Part shown: positions 47,162 through 58,380 of the stretch, piece by piece
Position numbering within the stretch: position 1 is the first letter of the stretch
Layout: each line of letters starts with the position of its first letter
DNA from: Diplosphaera chodatii
Lineage: Eukaryota; Chlorophyta; Trebouxiophyceae; Prasiolales; Stichococcaceae
NCBI GenBank assembly: GCA_032358165.1
Contig: JAALGY010000021.1
Coordinates: forward strand, 310,001 to 374,000
Length of the DNA stretch: 64,000 nt
Direction of reading: 5' to 3'
Program-made: the position numbers and the translations under genes
Notes under the pieces: generated by a model
What the model was told of the DNA's origin: nothing
What the model saw: the letters and a program-made list of their open reading frames with translations, nothing else
Databases searched by the model: none

Positions 47162-48505
47162 CTATGCTGTATTGGGCGGCGGCTGCGGCGCTGGCGCTGT
47201 TGGATGCTCATCCCCCGCTGTGTGCTGCAGCGCCTGATATGCTTCGCACGCCTTCTCATGCCTGTGTCTGTTACTGACGGCGACCGGCTGGCCGCAGCCT
47301 GGGCACGTCTCCCTCCTCTGCTTCGCCCACTGGCCGGGTACTACTGCTGGTGCTGCACCATGCTCCGCTGTGATTGGCTGCCCTGATGCTGCACCGAGCG
47401 GAGGCTGCGGCGCTGGCGCTGTTGGATGCTCATCCCCCGCTGTGTGCTGCAGCGCCTGGTATGCTGGGCACGTCTTCTGATGCCTGTGTGTATGATTGGC
47501 GGCGATCAGCCAGCCGCAGCCTAGGCACGTCTCCCTCCTCATCCGATATCGCCGTGGTGCTGCACCATGCTCCGCTGTGACTGGCTGAAATGATGCTGCA
47601 CCGAGCGGCGGCTGCGGCGCTGGCGCTGTTCGATGCTCATCCCCCGCTGTGTGCTGCAGCGCCTGATATGCTTCGCACGCCTTCTCATGCCTGTGTCTGT
47701 TACCGACGGCGACCGGCTGGCCGCAGCCTGGGCATGTCTCCCTCCTCATCTTCGCCCACTGGCCGGGTACTACTGCTGGTGCTGCACCATGCTCCGCTGT
47801 GATTGGCTGCCCTGATGCTGCACCGAGCGGAGGCTGCGGCGCTGGCACTGTTGTTTGCTCATCCCCCGCTGTGTGCTGCAGCGCCTGGTATGCTGGGCAC
47901 GTCTTCTGATGCCTGTGTGTATGATTGGCGGCGATGAGCTGGCCGCAGCCTGGGCACGTCTCCCTCCTCATCTGCTGCCGCTGGCCGGGTGCTGCTGCTG
48001 GTGCTGCACCATGCTCCGCTGTGATTGGCTGCCCTGATGCTGCACCGAGCGGCGGCTGCGGCGCTGGCGCTGTTGTTTGCTCATCCCCCGCCGTGTGCTG
48101 CAGCGCCTGGTATGCTTTGCACGCCTTCTCATGCCTGTGTCTGTTACCGACGGCGACCGGCTGGCTGCAGCCTGGGCACGTCTCCCTCCTCATCTTCGCC
48201 CACTGGCCGGGTACTACTGCTGGTGCTGCACCATGCTCCGCTGTGATTGGCTGCCCTGATGCTGCACCGAGCGGCGGCGCCGCTGGCTGCACTTGACCCG
48301 CCGTGTGCTGCAGCGCCTGATACCTTGGGCAAAACATACGATGCTGGCCCATGACTCTGGCGCCAACCAGCTGATGGCAGCCAGGGCACGCATCTGTGCT
48401 CATCTGGCGCCGCTGGCTGGGTGCAGCTTCCACGACCCCTTGCGGGAGGGCCCCGCACAGCCGACCGCGGCCGCCACGGCCCCGGGCTGCGTACATGAAC
48501 CACAT
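47162..48505 (-). CDS. Six-finger C2HC zinc-finger repeat protein (447 aa)
   Basis: An uninterrupted 447-residue frame from MWFMYAARGRGG to APAPQPPPNTA. After a Gly/Arg-rich start come six fingers of the form C-x2-C-x11-H-x3-C (CPGCSQPVAVGNRHRHEKAC and CPGCGQLIAANHTHRHQKTC types). The spacing equals that of ZC2HC1/zf-C2HC_2 fingers. Fingers are joined by near-identical Pro/Ala-rich linkers (AYQALQHTAGDE, PPLGAASGQPITAEHGAAPA). One finger has CLGC and a shortened linker. The repeat maintains the reading frame. Function is unknown; nucleic-acid or protein binding is plausible. An intronless frame in an intron-rich neighbourhood is unusual. Confidence 0.7.
   Translation of the reverse strand: MWFMYAARGRGGRGRLCGALPQGVVEAAPSQRRQMSTDACPGCHQLVGARVMGQHRMFCPRYQALQHTAGQVQPAAPPLGAASGQPITAEHGAAPAVVPGQWAKMRRETCPGCSQPVAVGNRHRHEKACKAYQALQHTAGDEQTTAPAPQPPLGAASGQPITAEHGAAPAAAPGQRQQMRRETCPGCGQLIAANHTHRHQKTCPAYQALQHTAGDEQTTVPAPQPPLGAASGQPITAEHGAAPAVVPGQWAKMRRETCPGCGQPVAVGNRHRHEKACEAYQALQHTAGDEHRTAPAPQPPLGAASFQPVTAEHGAAPRRYRMRRETCLGCGWLIAANHTHRHQKTCPAYQALQHTAGDEHPTAPAPQPPLGAASGQPITAEHGAAPAVVPGQWAKQRRETCPGCGQPVAVSNRHRHEKACEAYQALQHTAGDEHPTAPAPQPPPNTA
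47190..48420 (-). repeat. Coding minisatellite, about 222-bp unit, six copies in an alternating pattern
   Basis: The landmark TGTGCTGCAGCGCCTG recurs at about 47221, 47443, 47651, 47873, 48095 and 48303, that is 222, 208, 222, 222 and 208 bp apart. Two unit types, encoding GNRHRHEKAC and NHTHRHQKTC, mostly alternate, giving a 430-444 bp higher-order repeat. Confidence 0.9.
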
Positions 48506-48850
48506 GTCTCAGTCATCTCGCTGAGTCTCGCGCGCGTCAGGAATGCTGACACACACAAGGACATGCTGCGTGATGAACTCTACCGAAAGCTGCAATACAT
48601 GCAGCATTTGCACAGTGCATTACATGACAACGTGCGCATATCAAGGGTAACACGAAGTGTGCGCACGTGTAGCGTGGTTAAGAAACTTCTGGCACGGTAG
48701 GCGCGCAAATGCCCGGAGCAGCACAGCCACAGCAGAAGCGGGCGTCTCTGGTACCTAGAAGACACAAGACCACTTTGTAGGTGCAGATTGTGTAAACCGG
48801 TGCGCTGGGTTGCGCCTTGAAGACTGATATGTCAGATGCACCTTTTTAGG
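48506..48850. other. Intergenic stretch
   Basis: About 345 bp between two minus-strand genes, with no recognisable gene. Confidence 0.35.
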
Positions 48851-51800
48851 GACACTGGCGTGGCTGATTGCACCGCTGTGGCGTTGGCTGGGCACATGAG
48901 TTGCAGGTTGAACATGTTGATTCAGTGTCAGAGTGCGCACACCTGCTCAACCTCGTTATGCACTCCTTCGCAGTCGTGAAGCGCCTGGAGGTTGATGCGC
49001 ACCAGCTGCCACATGTCAGCCTGCAACCCCAGCAGCCAGCAGTAGGTCCCAGCGCTCTGCGTGCCGACCCACACCTGCAGCGCCTTCTCCTCCTCCGGCT
49101 GCGGGACATCCAAACATACAACAGTGTCAATAATTGCAGCAGCACTGCTGGAAATCACCTGCTGCACTTCAAAGGCATGCTGGCCTGTCTGCCACCCGTC
49201 TAATAGTCGGTATGAGCACACTTCCAAGATGTTAGACCTGTCTCCCATTGCACGAAGAAGATTGCTGACAGATTGCACACTATCAACCCCTCTTTGAGCT
49301 ACGCACCACCAACTTTGTGATGTTGTATATAAACTGGCCCCCATGCATTGCCGCGACTGCAAGGGGGTCAGAGACGTAGCGGCGGAATTTCTCCTGCACG
49401 ACCCGCCGCTGCAGCAGTGCCGCTGCGGGGCTGTCGACGCGAATCTGTGGCGGTAGGCAGTCCGCAAGGCCGCCGCCGCCGGTCACGACCTGTAGGCTCC
49501 CAGACATACTCTATAGCATGTGCGTGGCTTAGCAAATATAGCTGTCAAAATATATCTATTGTAGTGGATTCCATCCACGCACAGGAGAGTGTTGGTCAAG
49601 CACAGACACTAAGGAGAGCTGCTATTCGTCGGCCTTGGCCAATCCCAGACGTGACACAGCTACAGCACGCGCTGCAGACACCATACACTAGAGGTATTCA
49701 GGAGTGACACTGCACCTTCAGGGGCAGGGTTCCAAAGCATGCGATCCGCACAATGTCAAAGACGCGGGCCAGCTGTGCCCAGGCCACCTCGAAAAGCAGC
49801 TCCAGCAGGTCCATGATCTGGTCGATCTCCTTGTACAGCTTGTTTGTGGAGATGTCTGCACGACCAGAACGCAAGCCCTCAGCAGCTTACACACACTTGC
49901 ATGCATGCACGAGCATCGGTGCCCATGAGAGGACGCCTTGCGGCACAGCTTGTGGTGTGTGCACTGAGACACCCACGGTGTCAGGAGAGACAGCGGCACA
50001 CTCAGTTTTGTATTACTCTCAGGCCGCCATTCGACAAAACAGGTGCGGAATCCGCACCCAAGAAGAAAGCCTCCATGAAGAGGACAATAGCGTCCCCGCC
50101 AGTCAGCTCCTTCGCCAGCACCTCGGCCAGCGCCCGGTAGTGCAGTCCAGTGGGACCGCGGCTGTTTGCTGGCGACTCCCCCAGCGGCGACCAGATGTAG
50201 GCAGCGATGGCAGCGCGCAGGCGGTGGCCGAACTGAAGAAGGTGGTCCAGCCCGCGCTGCCGCTGCTCCCGCAAGTACCCTGTGTGCGAGACCAAGTTGT
50301 ATCTTTCTACTTGATGGGCGGTGCCAACCTCGCCGGCCGTCTAATCCAATGCATGTGGACAGCGCTACTGCCATGTTGTTGACACCCCGGCGATAGGCAT
50401 GCCAGCGGCATTCTCTCACCACCCGCACCGGCGGCCATGCCAGCGCGCCTCGAAACAGCAAGATCTCACCTGTAAGCCAGGATGTGCAGCCGGTGAGACT
50501 CAGCCACGCGTCCAGGCGCCGATCAACCTCGTCGAACACCGCCGACGGATCCGAGCGCGAGCCTGCAGGAAAACATGTCACGCCGTCTGAAAGCTGCACA
50601 CGGTGTCCTGTCACAGATTTCAGTGTGCTTCAAGTAGGAAAGCATGATCATCTAACCCATTGGCAAGCATCCCCTTAACCATAAAATCTTAAAGCCCTGC
50701 ACTTTGTAGGTTCATCCAGGCTGTATAAGCATGGGGCGCATGACCAGAATTTCACGAACACAACGTGTGGGGCGCAGCAGAGACTGCGCATTGCATCACA
50801 AGATCACCCCTGACCACTCGGTCGGCTTTGCAAGCAACTCGAAGAAGAAGGTCTGCTGCGCGGCGTTGCATGATGTAGACCTACAAATTGCTAGCATGAT
50901 CTGGACCTGGAGATAGTTCAGCAAGTCCTCGTTTAGGACGACATGATGGCTGCCACCCGTTGCAGCAACTTCGATGGCTGTATCCACACTTACAAAGGGC
51001 ATCTCGACAACAAACTCAAGAGCAGCAGCCTGGCCCTCGACTTCTGACCAAGGGGCCATGACCTGGGTTACTTGACTTGATTACCGTTAACCCTGAAAAA
51101 ATCCTTCAACCGCACCTTCAACGTGGATGAAGTGCAGCAGCTCCTGCAGGAGCTCTCGGATGTTGTCCGGCAGCTTGGCGATAGGGCTGCTCCACCTTGT
51201 CGCCAGCGCCGGAAGGCGCTGCTTGGCGACGGGGCACCCTGCATTGCAGCCTGCATGGCCAGTTGAGACGCATGGCATGAGTGCTGTAGAGGGCGAGCTG
51301 CTCGAGGGTATTGACTGTTAGAAGGCTACACACTCATCAACAACAATGCTATGGTACAAAGCGGGAACAGACGCTGGGGGCTATGTAAGCTGCCATGCAG
51401 CAGCATGCCTCTATGGGCTGCGGCCAAGGCATACAAGTGCACCTCGAAGCTTGTTCTTCGCGAGCAAGCCGGGACTCAGGTCGTCCTCAGCAGCTGTGGC
51501 GTCTGCTGCGAGCTCCGCGGTCTTGTTGTCCAAGCCTGTGTTTGCAGCCAAGCAAGGTGCTCATGCGGTGAAGAGATGCAGAAGCACACCTGGAGCCACT
51601 AAGATATAAACATGCAGGGGATCCACTGCAACCTCATGAGAACAATGCCTGACTTTCAGGGATCGTGAAAGCGTCCCTGATGCCTACCGGCAAGGGTGTC
51701 ATTGGCAGATGAGGCGCCATCCGGCTCAAGGGAGCTTGCTTGCAACGGGGCCTGCAACACGCGGTTCAAGTCTTTGCTTGGCCAGCCATCCGCAGCAGGA

Positions 51801-53515
51801 CTTTGCAAGATGCACAGCACACAGTAAGGCAAGAGTGCGCAGCGGGGCAAGAGTGCGCAGCGGGCCACGCGAGTCCCCGCACAATGCACTGCTGTGCACA
51901 CGACATGGCAACCAAACCCATCCATCTGCTGAGCAGGCGGCACCTGCGGAACGGATGCGAGGAGACTGGCGGGGCCCGCCGGCGGCAGGCACAACTCGGC
52001 GTCCTCCGCCAGGGCGTCCTCGAAGGAGTAGGGGTCCAGCAGCGCCCCAGCCTCGCAGCCGCCGCCGGCCGCCGCCTGCAGCACACGGCGGCACGGCAGC
52101 AGCGTCAGGGGCACGGGCTGAGACAACTTCAGCAGCTTGTGCCACATGCAGACCCACCGCTGTGTGCGCACAGCTGCACACGACATGGCAACCAAACCTA
52201 TCCATCTGCTGAGCAGGCGGCACCTGCGGAACGGATGCGAGGAGACTGGCGGGGCCCGCCGGCGGCAGGCACAACTCGGCGTCCTCCGCCAGGGCGTCCT
52301 CGAAGGAGTAGGGGTCCAGCAGCGCCCCAGCCTCGCAGCCGCCGCCGGCCGCCGCCTGCAGCACACGGCGGCACAGCAGCCAAATGAAAAGGGACGCTTG
52401 GAACGCCTCTAGTAGCATGACATGTTGCGCTGTCGACACCATCTCGTTCCCTGTGCTGCACTGCTGTTACCTACACAGATGCATCGCACAGATCACAATC
52501 TCATGTAGACACATTCGTATAAATACACGGCTGTTGGTTGTCCTGGTCGGTTTTGATGACAACACATGCAAATATATATGCAAAGTGGAATGGTTTAGAC
52601 ACCGTGCAACGGGTACCTGGGCTGCAGAGCTGTTGCTTGGCACACTCGTGTGACGACGGCGCTTATGGGTCGGCTCGCCGGCGGGCGCCGTCCATGGCGC
52701 AGAGTGCAGCCTGGCCTGCAAGATGCACGGCAAATGCAAGCGGTGGTATATAACACATCTGACTGACCTCAGACTGCTGCCACATCGCAGCACACTGCTC
52801 AGAGCAAAGTCCACAACCTGGCAGCACCTGTTCGTGAGTGGTGCTGCCGTGGGCGACGCCCCCTAATGCAGATGGCGGAGGTGGCGCCCCACCGCCAGCC
52901 GCCAACCGCTGCAGATCGAAACACAGCAATACTGGAAGAGAGGTCCACTCACTTATGCTCCTCAGAGTGGTGTTGAGGCTGGTTAATGACCAGTGACAAT
53001 GCCAAACGAATGTTTGAGATCTGATGGCGTGATGGCTGAGCGCTAACACAATTCTCTCAGCCTACATACAGAGCACTGCTGCAACACCGTTGATCCACTC
53101 TGCAGGTCTGCACCACATCGTCCCTCACCTGTTCATGTTGCTCCATGTCAAAGCGCCTGGCTGCGCAACCAGGTCCTGCAGGTCCTGCATCCGGAGCCAC
53201 GCATTCCAGAAGGGTTTCTGGCTTGCTGCCGCCGTGGCGTGCTGCAGCTGTCAATCCGCCTGCCAATTAGAGTGCACATGTTGGTGAAGGTCCATTGTTA
53301 TCTACTGCACTGTTCTCGCAACTTCATCAGGGCATCCAGCATGTTGACAGAATCGCAAATCTGGCACTCAGTCGTGCCCGTCAGGCCAGGGCGAGGCGCC
53401 ACAGTGCCGGTGCTTGAGCAGGGCTTCAGGTTGGCTGGTGCGCTGCTGGGAAAGCAAGCTACGCAGCACCATGCGACAACACACAGTTTGCGCACGTACA
53501 GAACTGCCTGAAGAG
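48850..53515 (-). CDS. Large unrecognised multi-exon protein
   Basis: A series of minus-strand exons with coding character and good splice sites: MLDALMKLREQ (53.35 kb), KPFWNAWLRMQDLQDLVAQP, DLQRLAAGGGAPPPPSALGG, a duplicated exon RVLQAAAGGGCEAGALLDPY, SSLEPDGASSANDTLAG, AELAADATAAEDDLSPGLLA, LPDNIRELLQELLHFIHVEG, FVVEMPFVSVDTAIEVAATG, DPSAVFDEVDRRLDAWLSLT, HLLQFGHRLRAAIAAYIWSP with LAEVLAKELTGGDAIVLFME, DISTNKLYKEIDQIMDLLEL, LQRRVVQEKFRRYVSDPLAV and QADMWQLVRINLQALHDCEG. It looks mostly alpha-helical, like a tethering- or scaffold-complex subunit, but I cannot name a family. Start and stop are approximate, and two genes cannot be excluded. Confidence 0.5.
51897..52100 (-). repeat. Duplicated exon segment, copy A
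   Basis: 204 bp almost identical to 52177-52380 (one C/T difference noted near 51917). It covers an exon encoding RVLQAAAGGG...DPYSFEDALAEDAELCLPPAG plus its splice donor. Confidence 0.93.
52177..52380 (-). repeat. Duplicated exon segment, copy B
   Basis: Direct repeat of 51897-52100 at a 280-bp offset. Copy A and copy B are followed by different intron sequence, so the duplication unit is about 204 bp of near-identity. Confidence 0.93.
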
Positions 53516-54121
53516 TGCCGCACAACGCTGCCGAAGTGTGGCCTTTCTAGGGGACCGTCGTGTCTTGCGGGCCATTGCTGTGCATCATGATGGGCTCACT
53601 CGAGGTTGCTTCTGCCCGATCGAAAGCAGTGATACAGCAGACATCGTGCCAGCTTCAAGATAAGTAAGGCTGACGTTGCACCGCCAGTTTTTCAAACGGC
53701 GGGCAGGATGCAGGGTGCAGGTAATGCTATTCAGCCCTTTACATTGGTACATGACAAAAGAGGGACAAGGCGTGACAGCAGGTTCGTTCAGCACATCACA
53801 GATTGTTCAGACGTCTCACATCACAGATCAGTTCGCACATCCATCTGTCATATATATGCCACAGCTGGCCCGACACATTTGCAATGTCCTCGACTCGTCC
53901 CCAGCAGCCTCTGTTAATAAACTCATGCGAGCCAATCAGGTTTCTCATGTACATAGACCCCAGGCTGCTGCCGTGGCGGCACGACTGGCTGGCGCACGCT
54001 GCATCATGACATGTACATAAGCTGCAGTGCCCGCACATGGAGGAGGATGAGGTGACAGTACAGCATGCAGGCAACGACATGCAACTTGCACAGCCGTCCG
54101 TCAGCCTGCGCAAACGGAGGC
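53516..54121. other. Region between the unrecognised gene and RIK/KHDC4
   Basis: About 600 bp, probably 5' sequence of the unrecognised gene (possibly with a further small exon) and 3' UTR of the KH-domain gene. No domain seen. Confidence 0.3.
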
Positions 54122-57100
54122 TAGTCTTCGTAATCCACCAGCGACAGACCGCCTGTCACATCAACCGTGCCTGCAGGCGATGGACAGATACAAGGGCAAA
54201 GCCATCAGCTCTGCATGATCCATGTCACTCGACAGTTTCATAGCAGCCTCAAGAGTAGCAAATGCTGTATGAACATCTACATCTGCAAATCAGCGTCTCC
54301 GCCGCCGCTTGCAAAGCCTGTGCCTGCAAACCCGAGAATAAAGTTGCGAGGTGTCAGCTTACTGCTTCACCTGCAGTACTCCGTGGAGGCCGGGGCGGGG
54401 GCGGACCCATGCCCCCAGGCGCGCGGGGCGGCGGCGGGCCCATGCTGCCCTGAGCAACTGGCCGCGGTGGCCCCATCGGCTGCTGCTGTGGTCCCTGCTG
54501 TGGCCCGGCCTCCATGCCCTGCAGCGGATGCTGCTGCTGTGGCTGCTGTGGCTGTGGCTGCTGCTGCGGCTGCTGCTGTTGGTGGTGCTGCTGTTGGTAG
54601 GGATTCACCTGCAGCACATGAGAAGGGGTGCGGCCCCAAACAACCATCAGCACCGCTGGCATGGTCATGTCTGGTCCCACGTGTGTCGAGCACCGAAGGC
54701 TCACCCCAGCAGACGTGAATGCTTGCCCTGCAGCAGTGATGAATGATCAAGTCTCAGAAGTTGGGGCTGGAGGCATTTAACTACCTGCGGGCCTGGGGTG
54801 CTGGGCCCGCCCTCCTTGAACTCCCGGAAGCGGCGCTTTGGCGGCGGCGGTTGCTGCTCACCGACTGGAGCCTGCTGGCTCGCATACCCACCCTGCGGCT
54901 GCGTGGGGCCGCCATACGCGCCGTGAGGCCGTGGCGGTCTGCCCTGCTGGCTGTATGGGGGCGGCTGTCCGTAGGGTCCTGGCGGGGGCTGGCCGCCTGG
55001 GGGCGGGTAGTAGGGCGCGCTGCCACCGGCGGGCGGCGGGTAGTAGCCAGCCGGTGCAGGCGGTCGGCCGTAGGGTGCCGGAGGCTGGCCGTAGGTGGCT
55101 GGCGGCGGCTGGCCGTATGCGGCGGGCGCATACGGCTGCGGCGAGTAGCCGGAGGGCTGCCCGGGCTGTGGTGGGTACTGCGCCGGCGGCGGCTGCCCAG
55201 CCTGTGGCTGATACTGCGCCGGAGGTGGCTGCCCAGAAGGCGGTGCGCCGCCGGCTGCGGGAGGCGCTCCAGCACCAGTCGAGCTCGGCGGCACGCCATA
55301 GGCGCCACCAGCTGGAGGCGGGCACCCATTGCTGGCCGGGGTTTGGCCTGCGCACATGTTAACAGATAAACCGGCTAAAACACCACCAAGGGCGCCATGA
55401 CTCACCTTGCAGCTCAGGGGTAACCAGCAGCACTCGCTGTGTGACACCATACTGCTGATTATTCAGCTGGGACACACCTACGCCAGCAGGCGGCACTCCA
55501 TAAGGCGCTGGAGCCCCACCGTATGGCTGCTGTGGCGTTGCCGGCACAGCGCCATACCCCGGGTGGGGCGGCGCGCCATAGGGGGCTGGCTGTTGGTATG
55601 GAGACCAGCCTACAGCGCAAGGGCAGCAGAATGTCAGCAATGTAAAGGAGCTTGCCGCAAACGCACTGTGATGTGAAGTCGTGTGGTCGTAAGCAGACCG
55701 ACAGGGACAGTGCAGCTGCTCACGAACTGATGCCCACCGCTGGGTGCAGCCGGCTGGGTTGGCTGCGGTGGAGGTGGCCCCGGCCGGGGCACGGGCGAGC
55801 TGACTGGAGCATTGGGGTGCTCCTTCTGGAAGTCGCCCTTCACTGTGTCAATGAGGTTCTGGGCCAGCCTGAGGTGACAGCAAACAGTAACCTCTGACAG
55901 TTGCCAGAAAGCCTGCTGTGATATGCAGCATGGCAGCGAAGGAATGTTTGACGTTGAGTCTGGCGCTACAGACATGCACATGCCCATTGATGGGCCTATG
56001 TCCAAGCTTCCAGCCTCATTGCCGCTGAAGGAAAGGCAGATCATCTGAAGATGGCCTTAAAAAGAGACATCAGTTTCCATTGAATGAGCACAGGGAGCGC
56101 ACGACTGCGCTTCAGAGAGCTTGTCCGCTGACGGTGCTGTGATGAGGACGTGGAGAGGCTCGCTGCAATCAGGGCAGAAGAGGCAGTGTCACTCAGCATG
56201 CCATGAAGTGGCAACAGTGTGGTCGGCCCTTGTCGCAAATACATAGAGTTCGGGGTTCAGAAAGCTCTCGCAAATGCAGACCTCTCAGCCTGGCCAGATC
56301 CCCGGCCCCGCAGCTGCAGTGTGGTCGATGTCTCCTTGGAGATGTGATCAAAGTATGCAGACCCTGCAGAGGAAATGTGGGAGAATGTGACACAGTTCAA
56401 GTGTGCGTCACGTTTTGACACATGTTCGACATGTGCTGTAGTCAAGCTGCACACCACTGCAGCAGAAAGGGTTGCAGTTTGCAGACCATGCACCATGTTC
56501 CTGCTCCATGCAAGGCAGCTGACCTGGGCCTTGCAGGCGTGACGCCAGGTTGAAGGCTGGTGGTGCCTCAAAACCCGTGAACAGGCTAATCATGTGCGCG
56601 GATGCTGCGGGAAGACCGCCTGCGGGCGGGGCAGCAAATGAGCCCCCTGGCGGTGGCACGGAGGCCAAGTGAGCTGGAGGCGGGGCTGCATTGTAGCTGG
56701 GCGGGGGCGCAGCGTTGTAGATGGACGGCTCCCGTGGCTGCAGCCGCTCGCCGCGTATCAGAGTGTGGATGTCAGCCACAGCTGATGCGACCGCCGCGCG
56801 CTTAGCAGCCTCAGTCTGCAGTGACGCAGCCGCCATGGTGACTAAAAGGAGGCAGTGTGCTGGACCCAGAGTCAGTCTGAAAACCAGCGCAGTACCCAAT
56901 TTATGCTTGCGTATTGTGATTTGACGACCAGACACCATCAAGGGGTCGCTTACCGGCAGGTCTGAGCCTGGCACGACACGTAGGAACAGCGGCTTTTCCT
57001 TCTCATCTGGCGGAGCGCCGGGCGCATGGTAGCGGCCCTTGTTGACGATGCCAGTGCGTGTGCGCCGCTGTATCTCCTCCTGCAGACAGCACACATATTC

Positions 57101-57931
57101 TAAGCAGAAAGGGCAAACTTCACGGCAGAGTCTCAAAGGTGGTCCCAATGTGTGTTGGGTTTGGCAGCTGCATGTCGTCAGCCTGTATGAGGTGGGCAGT
57201 GGCAGTGCGTGCGCATGCTGCCCTCCCCTGACAGTTTTGCAGCAGGTTGCATGAGGTCCTCGCCTGCGTCGTGCGCTTGGTGAGCAGATAGCGGACATTT
57301 GGTGGCGCATCATTGATCACAACGTCCTCGCCATACTCTGGCAGCTCCTCCGACGCCAGGGTTATGCTGAGGCCCAGCGCCTTGGCCTTTGCGGGCGGCA
57401 GCATTCCCCTAGCCAGGAGGTCCTGTGTGTACAACGGATATCATGTTGCGCTACCATACTGCGACTGATGTGAGGTCCATGCGCTTTGCGACATGGACAC
57501 CCGGCCATGGCCAAGGTGCTCACTCAACTGTACATAGTATCTGCATCATGTGCAATGGCCATACCCTGTTGATCTTCTCCATCGCCGCTGCAGCACCAGC
57601 CTGAGCACGTGCAATGATGTCGCCTGCCAGAGGCTGACCAGGCTTGAAGTCCGACTTCGGCACCGCTGGGCCGGCCGGCGCAGGCGCTGCTGCCTGATGC
57701 ACAAGCCCCTGCCGAAACACACGGGCTTATAGTTTCCACGCCTATGACGGTTGCTAACAGACATTGCATGTCGGTCAGGCAACGACGACAGTGATGGATT
57801 ACCTGCCCAGTCACAAACCCAGCATATTGGGCCGGCGTGCTGGCGCCTGAGCCGATGCCCGCGCGACCCGGCCCAACAGCAGGAGCACCCGCTGGCGCAG
57901 CCACGTCCCACTTGCGCTTCTTCCTCTCCAT
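54122..57931 (-). CDS. RIK/KHDC4-like KH-domain splicing-associated protein
   Basis: Starts MERKKRKWDVAAPAG, the hallmark (KKRKWD) of plant RIK and animal KHDC4/BLOM7. Then come an Ala-rich helix (ARAQAGAAAAMEKINR), VVINDAPPNVRYLLTKRTTQ followed by EEIQRRTRTGIVNKGRYHAP and PDEKEKPLFLRV, which is the first KH domain. A helix and linker (AAVASAVADIHTLI) and the second KH, YFDHISKETSTTLQLRGRGS with LHVLITAPSADKLSEAQSRA, follow. The tail has PYGQPPP/YGAPP repeats, KRRFREFKEGG, a Gln/Pro-rich stretch and the C-terminus VTGGLSLVDYED. KHDC4 binds RNA, associates with spliceosomal and SNARP complexes and aids splice-site choice; RIK interacts with AS1/RS2 in plants. Confidence 0.92.
54950..55270 (-). 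repeat. Proline/tyrosine-rich coding repeat in RIK/KHDC4
   Basis: Imperfect units encoding YGQPPP, YGRPP, AQYQPQ and similar; low-complexity part of the CDS. Confidence 0.8.
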
Positions 57932-58380
57932 GATAGCGTAAGCCGTGGCCGCTGCGCTCTATCACTTCAGTCAGCGAGCAGACATTGGATCGCCTGCATG
58001 CCAGGTTGATCGACGCCCGAGCAGCCTGAGACGCTCGTTGTATCCTGGCGTCAGGTCTGAGACAGCAACGCGCAGGTCCGTATCATGTTGTGATGCACGC
58101 TTGCACGGGGAGTCCGGGCAAATTGGTTCAGCCTGGGCCTGGAAGCAGGAAGCGCCATGCAACACCGACACCCTCACATGCAAGCACTCTGAAGCTTGGT
58201 GGCTGCTGCACGGGGCGCCCTGCAAAGCCTTTCGCGCCAGTCGAAGCAGCATCTCTGGTGCGCTGGGGGCCTGGGGTCGAAGATTGCACATTGGGCAGCG
58301 TTGCTCTTGCAAGGTGTCTTGGAGCAAACGAACCCGTGCAATTCTGGTATTGAACAGCACTGAGACAGTTTTGCCACACG
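57932..58380. promoter_or_regulatory. Divergent promoter of RIK/KHDC4 (-) and ATG7 (+)
   Basis: 449 bp between start codons. No exon needed by either gene model lies here; individual promoter elements are not identifiable. Confidence 0.45.

Noticed and set aside
47190..48420. Regularly spaced direct repeats as a CRISPR-like array
   Set aside because: Units are 208-222 bp, repeat along their full length and keep one open frame with zinc-finger motifs; this is eukaryotic coding minisatellite DNA.
54743..55369. Long plus-strand Arg/Ala-rich frames opposite the RIK/KHDC4 tail
   Set aside because: Mirror frames of the Pro/Gly/Tyr-rich coding repeat; no independent support.
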